Of a stretch of DNA of 64,000 nt, positions 46,079 through 57,101 are shown piece by piece (within the stretch, counting starts at the first letter, position 1; each line of letters begins with the position of its first letter). The stretch is taken from positions 1,110,033-1,174,032 of the forward strand of contig CM040447.1 of assembly GCA_022749755.1 (NCBI GenBank). Reading direction: 5' to 3'. The translations under genes and the position numbers were made by a program. The notes under the pieces were generated by a model, which was not told the origin of the DNA, did not search any database, and saw only the letters and a list, made by a program, of their open reading frames with translations. The stretch comes from Azadirachta indica (taxonomy: Eukaryota; Streptophyta; Magnoliopsida; Sapindales; Meliaceae).

Positions 46079-48060
46079 TTAAAATGGATCTTCAGCTTCC
46101 AACCCATAACCTTCTTCTACTTCCTCTTCTAGAACATCATAGCTTCCTCGAGGTTGTGATATATCTACAACTCGCCAATTTTTACCGAGCTTCGTGCTAA
46201 TTGTGTAGAATACTTGTTGTGCTTGACATGCCAAAACAAATGGTTCCTTGTTGTACCATGTTTTATTAGTATTTACGCTTATCATCTTATGCTCATTAAT
46301 CTGGATTCCTTTTGCATAATTGAAATCCCACCAATCACATTTGAAAATGACCACCCGATTCTCCCCAAGATAAGAAAGCTAAATAATCTCTTTCAGCACC
46401 CCATAGAAATCAGTACTCTTACCCTTATGGTCTCCTTTAACAACCACTCTACTATTTTGAGTTTTACGAAAACCATCACGATCTTGTGTATGAAACCTGA
46501 CCCCGTTAAGAATGCATCCAATGTAGTGTGTCACTATTTTATCAGGTCCAATGGACAAAATTTTCAACCCTTCAGTAATTTTGATGATCTTTGTTTTTTG
46601 AGCCATTAAACCTACTAACATGAATATTTACTAAAATAAGTCAAAAAATAAAATAAATGGTCTTAATAGCTTTTCAAGAAAAAAATAATATTAAGTACTT
46701 TTTTGTGAATGTATGTGCTCACATGAGCAAACCACTGGTGAAATTCTAACTCTTGCTACTTATCTACAATCTTAACATTTTGCCTTTCAAGTTCTGACTT
46801 ATGCTCCCTGTATATAATTAAACTATTATATAATAAAGCATCAAGCTAATATATTGCAAAGTATATAACTCATTTGGATTAGTTAACTTACAATATACAC
46901 GGTTGCACTCCGTTACAATTATTCAGCACATACCAACGAAGTTTTGCCCAATCAATCAAACTAAGCTCATCATTGATCGTTGCTCCTAAGCAACGAACTT
47001 TCTGTTGGAAAATCGATAGACCTTCTATTTGTTCACCTTCACATACATCATTGTTCCGTTCTGGTCGATTAAAACTTGTTTCAACATTATAAAAGTAAAT
47101 AGAGCAAAATGTCAAACATTCATGGTCAGATTATCCTTTAGCTAATGAGCCTTCAGGATATGCTTTATTTCTATCATAGGTTTTCAAGTTGTGCATTTGC
47201 CTGACAATATAGGAAAATAGTTAGATATTCTCTTAAAGATACATAAAATATATGAAAAAAATAACACAATAATTAAACAGAAAAAAGTTAAAGAGAAAAA
47301 TAAACATTACCTTTCGAATGGATATATCCACTGATACGGAACTAGTCTAGCCACCATTGCCTCTTATGCTAGGTGAATGGTTAAGTGAATCATAATATCA
47401 AAAAAGGATGGAGGAAATAATTTTTCTAGCTTGCATAGTATCGAGACAGTATCTTTGCTAAGTTGTTCCAACACATCCATTTTCAAAGTCTTGCAAGTTA
47501 ATTCCTTAAAGTACAAACATAATTCAGTAATCTCCACCCAAACATCCTTGCTCAAGAATCCATTTACTACAACAGGCAGAAGTCGTTGTAAGATAACATG
47601 GCAGCCATGGCTTTTCAATACTGAAATTCGATAATCTTTAATGCTAACACATCGAGATATATTTGATGCCATACCATCAGGAAGCTTTACAGATTTAATG
47701 AATTCACATAATCCTTCTTTCTCAACTTTAGACAAAGTGTAGCATGCAGCAGGTAACATAATACGACCATCAATGCGCACTGGATGCAATTCACGCCTTA
47801 TACCCATTTCCTTCAAATCAAGACGAGTCTTATATGTCCTCAATGTTCATCAATGTTCCCAAAATACTATCATATACATTTTTTTCTATATGCATCACAT
47901 CGAGATTGTGACGCAACTTAAATGTTTTCTAGTACGGTAATTCAAAAATAAAAAATAGTCTTTTTTGTCTAGTTTAAAAATTAACAGTTTGTTTTCTCTT
48001 CTTTTGACGTTCTGGTTCCTTCTCGAAACATGGTTACTTGACATAAACTATTTTGCTTAA
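46079..48060 (-). pseudogene. TNP2 transposase, C-terminal half (CACTA)
   Basis: In order on the minus strand: the end of the Transposase_21 catalytic domain at about 47940-47850 (HNLDVMHIEK equivalent, as LRHNLDVMHIEKNVYDSIL in shifting frames), containing a conserved Asp of this family. Next is the DUF4218 domain at 47843-47364, open for 159 codons (RLDLKEMGIRRELHP, ISRCVSIKDYRISVLKSHGC, LCKLEKLFPPSFFDIM, HLTIHLA). A segment with CLGATINDELSLIDWAKLRW follows at 47115-46888. The DUF4216 domain at 46621-46079 comes next (GCILNGVRFHTQDRDG, RKTQNSRVVVKGDHKGKSTD, VVIFKCDWWD, LACQAQQVFY), broken once near 46379. The acidic open frame at 46024-45797 probably ends the protein. The N-terminal half of the catalytic domain is absent. 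Confidence 0.85.
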
Positions 48061-49600
48061 ATTAGCAATTTTATCAAGGATGAAATGGTTACTAATAAAT
48101 TGAATGAATAACTGTACATTCCATAACTAGAACTAATAAATTTCCTAAGTATAAATAAACCGTTTATTACAATTAAATTAGCACTTACATGTAATTAATT
48201 GACCATGAGACGGCATGTTAACTTGTACGTACGTTGAACACATAATTCATAAACTATTTTTCTAGTATGATTTTTAACGCTATCTTGATTAGGAACTCAA
48301 CTTGGGTAACGTTAATTCAATTTCAATTCAATGGCGTTTTTTACTTTGTTATTACATATTAACCTACAGTCCAATTATTTGAGACCATGTTGATTAATTA
48401 CTTATAAACAACCAGTATTTGCCATGTCAATGGATTATTTGAAGGAATAAACTGTGTAAGTAAATGGAAAACATGAACATGTAACATCGTATTCTACGTA
48501 AATAAAGTAATAAAAAAAGGAAAAACCATGAACAACAAGCATCTGAAAAACTGTAAAACCGTAATAGATAAAAACTATACAACTATAGTAAGTGTTTAAT
48601 ACAACTATAGCAACTATCTGACCTACAAATCTACCACGACCTTCGACCGCATCTGACATTTGTCCTCAGGGCCAAAGTCGAGGGGAAACCTCTAACCCAG
48701 GTATTGTATAATGATGCATGTAAATACATCACATGTGTTTGCATTATACAAAATCTCTGTTAAAATTTATATAGAATTAAGGTGCAACAAACTTAGTTTT
48801 AGAGTGTGATTAAAATTTTATAGACATCTTTTACGATAGTTAGGAAGTGTTGGAAATATTTTTGGTTTGTCATTAATTACGTTTTTTATTACATATGATC
48901 TTATCATTTGGATTTTTGTTTGGTTTTGTAGTATATATAGCTGTGACTAAGTATGACATATGAATATCTATTACTAGAAAGGAACAGTGTGCTCTAAGTA
49001 GGTTACTTATTAAAGATCATAAGAAGTTAAACCTGGTCAGCATTATACGGCCCGAACCAGCACAAACTAGTATTGCATCGTATATTTTGGACTAGAAAAT
49101 TTCACAATGCCTGCAAAATAATGAAAAATTGGTGCAAAAATTTAACAAAAAATTCAATGAGTGAGACTAGCAAGGAAAGATCAACGATTTTAGATCCTTT
49201 ACCTACTAGAATGGAGGGACCCTTCAAACTATTATTATTGAGAAAAATTAAGTAAACTGGTGAACAGTTGGGCCAGGAGAGACTAAACTATTTAATAAGT
49301 GAGTTTTGTATATACTTAGTAATTTTGTATAATTTTATCTATGGTAACTTAAGTTTTTTTATCTTTTTAGTATCTTCAGTCTAGTTTTGTTATTATAGAT
49401 TGTAAATTCCTAGTGTTAATGAAGAATAAATTCTGTTCTTATTTGTGTCATTAAGAATTCTTTCATTCTTATATAAATTTATTTTAACTATTATGACGTA
49501 TAGTTCTTTGGATTCTAGCATGCCTGATAACAGAGAAAAAGAGCCATCTTCTTCTTTAAGAGCATGCAAGTTTAGCAAATTTTTCTAGATAACGAAAGAA
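48061..49600. other. Intergenic region between CACTA and gypsy fragments
   Basis: No gene recognised. The plus strand has a short open frame at 49073-49255 with no family resemblance that I can support. Some of this may be the 5' untranslated part or LTR of the gypsy fragment that follows: a TGTTGGAAATATTTTTGG block at about 48847 could be an LTR start, but no second copy was found within the window. Confidence 0.4.
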
Positions 49601-50840
49601 TTTGTCATTCCACTTCATGATTTCACAAGTAATGATGATCTACATAATTATAGCAGTAATGTTAAGGGTCAAAACATGTCGATATTAAGTGAGTTTAGGA
49701 AACTTAATCCCCTAACTTTTAATGAAAAGGTTAATCCACTAATTGTTCAAGAGTGGGAGGAACAAATCGATCGAATTCTAGATGCAATGCAAGCACTTAA
49801 AGTGTTTTTGGTTAAATTTGCAGCATTTCAACTAGTCAAGCATGCAAATCATTGGTGAAATACCATGAAGATCAGAAGGCATGATAAAGAGTGGACATGG
49901 AAGACCTTGAAAGAGGTTTTCTTCGGTAAACATTTTTTGGAGGTATTTACTAATGTGAGGTTGGATGAGTATATTCATCTAAGTTAGCAAAATATGTCAG
50001 TAGCACAACATAAGGCAAAGTTTGAAATGTTGAGTTGGTTCATTACTTCAACGATTTCTAAGGAGAAAGACAAGAATAAGTGGTTTATGAAGGGATTAAA
50101 CAAGATTAAGTGATTTATGAAGGGATTAAATCCAACACTTTGTCATGAGCTCATAATGTTAAATATTAAAACAAATTAGAAACGGTTGAATGAGCTTTGA
50201 TGATAAAGCAAGATGAAGGAAAATTAAACAAATAATGGAATTTAAAAAGAGTAGTTCTAATCAAAAACTTCTAGAGAGAAAAGCAAATGAGAGGTTAATT
50301 TCCTACTTAGGGAAGACAAAATTCCTGTAAGACATTTGGTGTGTGTTTTGAGTGTGGACAACAAGGATATCACTAAAATACGTGTTCACATTTTAAAAAA
50401 ACACAAAATAAACTAACTAGTCCCATTCAAGAAAGCACTCAAGATAGTCTGAGCTTTCCTGAATCCTTGGTTGTGTGTTTTAAGTGTGTAGAATAGGGCT
50501 ATTACCGAACCATTTGTCCACGTTTCGGATGGGCATCAAGCTATGTAACCCGTTCTACTCATAGAAGCATTCAATTAATACTACAATAAACTCAATAGGT
50601 TGGAATATAAACATGTGTCCACATTTGTGAGTTCTAAATGATTGAAGTTAAATTTCTTGGGCATACGGTGTTTGAAGGTATTTTTGTGGACCTTCTCAAA
50701 ATAGAGGCATTGTTGAATTGGAATACACTGAAGAGTATGACTTAGATCAGAAAGTTTCTAGTTTAATAGAATATTACTATAGATTTGTAAAGGATTTTGC
50801 TCAAATATATGTTATATTGTTCTTAAATAATTTAATTGAA
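49600..50840 (+). pseudogene. Second Ty3/gypsy fragment: gag with zinc knuckles fused by deletion to RT
   Basis: Plus strand. 49676-49858 gives FRKLNPLTFNEKVNPLIV, then EWEEQIDRILDAMQ and FAAFQLVKHANHW. After one stop it continues MKIRRHDKEWTWKTLKEVFF, VRLDEYIHLS, MSVAQHKAKFEMLSWF, all typical of the Retrotrans_gag domain of chromovirus-type Ty3/gypsy elements. Two CCHC-like zinc knuckles follow, CFECGQQGYH (about 50350) and CFKCVE.GYYRTICP (about 50480). At about 50640 it jumps straight to the RT/RNase H connection: EVKFLGHTVFEGIF, KIEALLNWN and IRKFLV. Protease and most of RT are missing, and no integrase or LTR follows, so it is an internally deleted relic. A short duplication (AACAAGATTAAGTGATTTATGAAGGG) lies at about 50060-50125. 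Confidence 0.85.
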
Positions 50841-52638
50841 TTTTGATAAAAAAAATATACAAAAGAATAGAATTTTGATTACTTTTATTTGTAATACCTA
50901 AAACATGTACGTATTTGTTTTTAGTCCCCTACGTGTAAGTTTAAAGCACGCTTAACACTTCTACACCATTCAGAGTTTAAGTAATACTAAGAATAAGGAT
51001 TTAGTGTTCAGGAAGCTCACTACTATTCAAGACATTTAAAAAATATATAGCTATTTTTTATATTTTATTTATATTAATCTGAGTTTCATAACTTTCTTAA
51101 GAAAATATAATGACTATGATATAATTTCTTTAATAAATATATTATATTAAAAATGTTTTATTATATTTTTTTGATAATTAAATATTAAATTATTACTAAG
51201 AAAATAACACGAAGGTTAAGAATATTTTAGCATATGAGTTTAGTCAACTCATTGTTAGAATATTTTCTTTTCTAAAATATTTTATTAAAATAATAAATTT
51301 TAAATAATTTAATTTAACATTTTAGTCCTTAATATGTTGTGAATGATATAGACTAATTATTATAATTGTAAATGATATATGACAGTCTATTATTTTATTA
51401 AAGTTTAGAATAAAAATAATAACCTACATATCAATTGGCAGAATGTTAAAGTTAAGAAGATATTTGTCTATTTCTTCAAATTTGAGGAGAATATCTATCT
51501 TTTTTTCAAATTTCAAGAGAGTATATATCAATCTTCTTTACTTATGATAAAAGAATAAATGTTTTCATGCTAACTTTCATGATATTGATTATGAAATTTT
51601 TCTATAATAATTTTATTGTCATTGAAATTTAAGAAGTATTTTTTTATGAAAACTTTTTTATCTTAAATTTTTAAAACTATTTTTGGATTTAAATATTTAC
51701 CACGTGTTAGCTTCTCCTCTATTTTTCAAGTTTTTAGTAACTTTTGAAAGGGAAAATATAGTTAAGATTAGGAGGAATTCTCCACGAAGAGAATTTGAAA
51801 AGGCTGAAAAATGCAAGTTTGAGCTTTGTTTCTCGATCTCCCTTGCTCATATGTACGAAATGTGAGTGTGAATGGAGAAGGCTAGAATTTTGCACTGGTA
51901 TATATCTTGACGCAGGGAAATATAGACGTTGGTTTTCAACTACTGTAACAGGTTAAAATGAATTTTCTGTTGCTTCCATTCTCCTCTTTTTTAAGCATTC
52001 TTTTCTGTGATGCGAATATCATATATTGTTGCTTGCAAAAGGGAAAAAGTGGGCCTGCATGCAACAATAGAAACATAAAACCTAGGTTTTAAGTTCTTAA
52101 ACTTTTTCCCTATTTAAAAAGTTAAATATCAAGGAATTATGGTCATTTCATTATGGTGGGTTAGTCAATTAACAAGAGATCGAGCTACGTGTATCTTTCC
52201 TCAATTCTTTCATATCTATTTACGTAAGAGGTAAATCTCACGGGAGATATTCGTTCAAACCTCAGGGGAGGTATGTGCCTATAAACAAGCATATGAAAGA
52301 TATTTCCCCAGATCGATGAGAAGATTAAACAAAAAGAAAGCAGTAAGAATCTAGCATATGCCTATAATTTACAAGCATGCATTTCTGCCAGCTAATGGTG
52401 GGAAAATATATGGGTTGAAGATAATATATGAATCAAATACATGCCTATATTCAAGTACAAAAGGGAAGCTTGGCCTCTAATGGCTGTCAGATGGAGACTA
52501 AAATAATAATACATAACTACACACAAGTACGCGAGGAAGCACTGTGTAAAGAAAACCACGATTAAAAGCAGCAGTTCTGATCTTTTCGTGGAGTCTATGA
52601 CCAAAAGCAAGTTTTGTGAATATGAGTGAGAGCAAAAG

Positions 52639-52677
<39 letters not shown>

Positions 52678-52946
52678 GATATGAATCATACTGTAATACA
52701 TTCAAACATCAAGAAGTTGGTTTGCAAATGTTGCAAGAGAAGATAGTAGATGGAAACAGTATATATCACCTCAAAACTAATATGAAATGGCAATTTTTTC
52801 ATGCACAACTTCAGAAACGCACAGATTAAAGAGCAAATCTGCCAAAAATTCATCCGTCATATAACAGTTCCAAATTAAATTTATCTCTAATGAGTTATAG
52901 TCCAAGATACCAGATAAGACAATTTTAGCTTGATCTGGAGAGATAT
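50841..52946. other. Intergenic AT-rich region
   Basis: No gene recognised. An open frame on the plus strand at 51683-51865 shows no family match. Bases 52180-52290 contain short purine-rich repeats. The (TA)n run at 52640-52674 lies near the right side. Confidence 0.5.
52640..52674. repeat. (AT)n microsatellite
   Basis: An uninterrupted alternating AT run of about 35 bases. Open frames reading through it (YIYIYIY repeats) are artefacts. Confidence 0.95.
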
Positions 52947-53300
52947 CTATATGTGCCCTCGAGCTTGAAGCATATCATATGCACCCCAGGATGCAGGTCC
53001 AGGTCCACAATGAGGATAAGTTTCTGCACCAGCCTGTACCTGAAATTTGTTGGGGAAAGAACGCCTATTCATCCAGTTAATAAAAGCAAACGGCATGTCC
53101 ATATATTATCTGCCATTGCAACTTATATAAATAGCCATTACCACACATGAAAACACAAACATATAAATATATTAACAAGCATATAGAAACATATGCATCT
53201 TAAATATCAAAACTTACAGGATCCATGCTATAACTAGCAAGTTAAGGATTTCCATTATATCCAGCTTCAGGAGTGCTGTAATTTGCATTAGAACTTACAC
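52947..53300 (-). pseudogene. Two 3' exons of an unidentified host gene
   Basis: On the minus strand two spliced blocks join in frame. Exon 53300-53218 (acceptor TGCAG, donor GTAAGT) reads SSNANYSTPEAGYNGNP, then a TAA stop, then LASYSMDP. Exon 53039-52947 (acceptor TTCAG) reads VQAGAETYPHCGPGPASWGA, YDMLQARGHI, ending in TAG. The Tyr/Gly/Pro-rich composition is that of the C-terminal tail of a plant nuclear or RNA-binding protein, but I do not recognise the family. The TAA inside the first exon would remove the last exon, so the copy is probably dead. Possible upstream parts are discussed at 53890-54120. Confidence 0.5.
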
Positions 53301-53889
53301 CTGCAGCAAACCGTGATAAGAACATGAGAAGATTTATTGAATCAATGAAAATAAATCAAGCTTCAGAAGAAAGATCAATGAGAATATCTGAAGGCATTGC
53401 AAGATTAAGCTGGCAATGAGATCATGGCATTATCAATCCGATACATTGGACAAACTTAGTAGATGATCACACTGCCTAAACTAGTTAAACAATGGACTTT
53501 GAACTCAATCAACACTACCAGTAACAACCAAAATTTTAACAAAATCAATAAACACTGTTGTATCAGCTCAGATATGTGGTTTCTCCATTATAAAATCTAC
53601 AGCATTAGATACTCAACTGAACCTTGCTCAAACTGACTGGTTTACACTAATTAAACTCTAGTTTAGAACTAGAGCAGAGAATTGCCTAATTCTGTATCTC
53701 CCATTCACATTTTTGTGATAAAGTGGCAGCTTGTAAACCAACTCCACAAAAATGGTCTCATAGAACATCACTTGCTTGAAAGTTGTTGCTAAATAATCAT
53801 CTCACACATCCTTGGATACAGAGCATAGATATGTAACATATTAAATATATAAAGCAACACTGATGCTTATTAATATGAAACATACTTGC

Positions 53890-54120
53890 TTAACAATGTT
53901 CTCCGCTTTCAGTATTTTGGACAGAAACAGAAGAATCAGTCCATGCAGCTTCCATTGACACCATTCTCAGTATTTGACTTCTTTTTGTGCTTAAGAGACT
54001 CATGTTATGCATTGCCATGGATTCTTTTTTGGAGAATTTGGAAGTCTTTGCTCTTGCAGGAAACACATGCCAATAGTCCCTGGTAGCGAAAAAAAAAATG
54101 TGAAATTGAATGTTATTCAA
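53890..54120 (-). other. Possible further exon of the broken host gene
   Basis: An open stretch on the minus strand encodes RDYWHVFPARAKTSKFSKKE, then SMAMHNMSLLSTKRSQILRM and a C-terminal AAWTDSSVSVQNTESGEHC. It has a basic, non-random composition and sits between the two-exon relic and the PPR pseudogene, on the same strand. It could be an upstream exon, an unrelated small protein or chance. No domain is recognised. Confidence 0.25.
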
Positions 54121-54323
54121 AATCTCAAAGCAAAACAAAGAAGAAACTCCATATATATGCACCTGCAATACTAGCCAACAATCATGCTCTACAAAAAACA
54201 TATAGATACTAGGAAGTACTGCATGAAATGCAACCAACAACTTATATAAACAGGAAAACAGTTTTCAGCTGATCTTCAAAGTGTTCACTGTAATGGCCAG
54301 ACAGTTGAAAATGGATGCAATGT

Positions 54324-56158
54324 TTATTGACATTCCTCCCGTAACAACCTTGCAGAATCTTTGACAGGAAATGAAGGAAGCAAATTCAGATTTTCACGAT
54401 ATTTGTCATCCTTTCTAAGTAATTCTATAACTATGGAAAATGTGGATGCATCTGGCATCACATTTCTCTCCGCCATTTTGTGAAGAAGTTCAACCACTTT
54501 TTGCACATCATTATCTTTCAAGAAACCTCACATAAGTGTGTCAAATGTTACTACATTTGGGGCACAACCAGTTTTATCCATATCTAGGAACATATCACAC
54601 GCCTTTTCCAACTGTCCTGCTTTACCAAGTCCATTGATCATGATGTTTTATATGTTACCACATCTGGCAACAAGCTATATTCAGGCAGATTTTGAAATAA
54701 CTCCCAGGCACTCTCACACCTCCCTGCTTTACATAGTCCATCAATGAGGCAATTAAAGATTTCAATGTTCACCTTAAACTTGCAGTTCTTCAAATTATAA
54801 ACTAGTTCCAACGCCTTGGAAAGAAGACCATTCTTACAAATGCCGTCAATTAAATACCATATGTCCATGAATTAGGTAAAACTTTATTAACTTTCATCTC
54901 ATCAAACAGCTGCTGTGCATCTCCCATCTTTCTTGCACGAAGAAGGTTAATTAACAAGGTGCTGTATGTAACAACTTCTGGCCTAATTCCTTTTGATACC
55001 ATTACCCTCTATAGACTCATAGCTTCCTCTAATTTTCCCTTTTTGCAGGAACCATTAATCAAACTATTGTAGCTACAAACATTAGGACTACAACCCTTAT
55101 TCATCATTGAAACAAAGAGTTTCTGGGCATCATCAATTCTAGCTACCAAGCAAAAACCATCCAACAATACGTTGTAAGTAACCGTAGTAGGATTCACGCA
55201 TCTTTCTATCATCATTTCCAACAATGTAATTGCTTCGTCTATCTTGCCTGTCTTGCAATGATCACCCATCAACACATTAAATGTTACCGCATTGGCTGTA
55301 CACCTTGATCTAACATCCCAATAAATAAACGTTGAGCTTCATATCGATCACCAACACAACAGAAACCATGAATTAGAGAGCTGTAAACAACCACATTCGG
55401 ATTAATCTTCCTAGTCTTCATTTCCAAAAATAGTTATTTTGCCTTATCTACAAACCCGTCTTTACAAATCCCATCGATGATAGTACTACAAGTAACAATA
55501 GTAGGCTTACACATCCCACCAAATGCATCATTTCCATCAACCAGTTCTTCAAATAACTTAAGAGCAAGAATCATATTACCTGTGCGACACAACCCATTAA
55601 TCAAAGTCCCATATGAAATCACACTGGGCCTACAACCAAACAAAACCATTTTCTTAAACAGCTTCGTAGCTTCTAAAACCCTCCTCTCCATCCAAAAACC
55701 TTGAATCAAAGCATTAAAAGTTGAAGTACTCGGCCTAAAACCCATCCTCAAAATCCTCCCCAAAACCGCAAAGCCCTCAGAAACCCTCCTCACATTGCAA
55801 CAGGAATTAAGTAAAATGTTAAAAGTAATTAAATCTAGCACCAAGCCATCTGTTGAATTCAGTCTCTTATAAACAAAACGACACTATCATAATGATTTTT
55901 CTTACTAAGTGCAGAAAACAAAATATTGAATGAAGAAATAGGAGTGGGTTGGGTATGAATCATGTAATTGAAGAAGAGAAGCGCTTCATTCAAAGTGAAG
56001 TTACCTGATTTGCAGTTCTCTTCGAGAAATTTTTGAAGAAGTGTTTCGTTCATGGGTTGTGTGGACAAAGATGAGAATTCAATTCCTGCATTTGGAGTAG
56101 TGAAAGACATAGAGGGAGTAAATGAAAATGGAATTTGTAGTTTAAAACTGTTGTTCAA
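54324..56158 (-). pseudogene. P-class pentatricopeptide repeat gene (Rf-like), multiply broken
   Basis: Would encode an organelle RNA-binding PPR protein of about 600 aa. The N-terminal part (from M at 56158) has a hydrophobic/basic character suitable for a mitochondrial targeting peptide. It is followed by about twelve 35-residue P-type PPR motifs, visible as repeats of LITFNILLNSCCNVRRVSEG, STFNALIQGFW, ISYGTLINGLCRTGNM, VTYNVLLDGFC, CSYNSLINGSCKKGKLEEA and FNCLIDGLCKAGR, the pattern of restorer-of-fertility-like PPRs. The frame breaks four times, each equal to a 1-bp loss: near 55862 (VVLFI.R), 55300 (GVQP.AVTFN), 54870 (TYGI.LIDG) and 54645 (VVTYK.IMING). Three in-frame nonsense codons also occur (near 55435, 55010 and 54535). 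There is no intron, as usual for PPR genes. The repeat pattern is otherwise well kept, so decay is fairly recent. Confidence 0.88.
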
Positions 56159-57101
56159 GAACGAAGCGAAATTTCTGGAATCATTTCCTTTTGGGTTTTG
56201 CTTTTCTCAACAGACAATGTAGTTGGAAGGAAGCAAAGCTGAAGAAAAGAAAATGGATGCTTCGTTGTCAGACTCGATTTGTTCTGTTTGGTGGCTAATA
56301 ACCTTTGTATCCCTATAGTGTTTTAAAATAATAACTTTGGAATGGGTTTATCAATTGGAACATTGTAGTCCTTTTCTTTTATTTTATTTTTTTTCTGTTT
56401 TCAGTCATTTTCATTTATTATTAAACAAATGTTTAGGGTTAAATATATTATCGCTCAAATTGAAGTTCCATTATATTACATTTTTAATATTATTTTCAAT
56501 GAAAATAATCTTTACTTTTATTTACGAGATTAAAAAAGAAACTTTTTTTATCTTAATAATTATATTTTTTAATCAATTTTTTTATCATTAAAGATAATAT
56601 TTAAATAGTTCTTACACAGATTGTTTTTAAACTTTCAAGCATTCCCTTATTTAATTTTACATAAATAAATATAAAGCTTGAAATTCAAGGCTATTTTTTC
56701 ATTTTACAGAAATGTAATAATAAATAATATAATATATTGTTTTGATGATGTAATTAAAATATAATAATTGTTGTTATAATTTGGATGGAAACATGCTTGC
56801 TATTAGTAAATGATGTTCAATTGAATATCCTCTCAGTTTGAGAGATTATTTCAACTGCACCTTTCTTCTGTTTCACATATTCTTTTCACTTAGGAAAAAT
56901 AAAAAGAACAAAGCATGATTTTGCTTAAGTGTTTTCAGAATTCACCAGTAATGACATTAAATTTGCCCTCTCTATATATAGAGAAAAATGCAAGCAAAAC
57001 ATTAAGCACTTGCAAAATTTGATCAAGCCCCTAGTAAAGACAGTACGTTTGTATGGTGGCTACATGGTTACTTAAAAAGTGAAGGTCAATTAAGTCATTT
57101 A
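56159..57101. other. Intergenic region between the PPR pseudogene and the CDPK gene
   Basis: No gene recognised. Bases 56159-56300 should include the former PPR promoter and 5' leader. The rest is AT-rich; the open frame on the plus strand at 56337-56591 is phenylalanine/isoleucine-rich and looks like chance. The CDPK 3' untranslated region should fall just below 57102. Confidence 0.5.

Larger units (their letters stand above)
42006..48060 (-). mobile_element. CACTA (En/Spm) DNA transposon, truncated at the transposase 5' side
   Basis: The element is read on the minus strand. Its 3' end is at 42006, where the plus strand reads CCCTACAAGAAAATAG, one base from the CACTACAAGAAAA terminus of plant CACTA elements. 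Next to it a ~700-base subterminal region holds many short GGTCACTAA/TTAGTCAC repeats in both orientations. Further in come a TNPA-like second ORF (about 43600-45650) and the C-terminal half of the TNP2 transposase (about 46079-48060). The opposite terminus, expected as CTTGTAGTG-like sequence on the plus strand, was not found, and transposase homology ends near 48060, so roughly the 5' half is missing. It cannot move on its own. Confidence 0.85.

Noticed and set aside
46214..46609. 131-codon plus-strand frame
   Set aside because: It is the antisense of the conserved DUF4216 domain of the CACTA transposase.
52498..52829. Open frames with YIYIYIY repeats on both strands
   Set aside because: They simply read through the (AT)n microsatellite at 52640-52674.
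56337..56591. 84-codon plus-strand frame rich in Phe/Ile, possible membrane protein
   Set aside because: AT-rich DNA gives such frames by chance; no splice context, no conserved motif, and it overlaps the presumed PPR upstream region.
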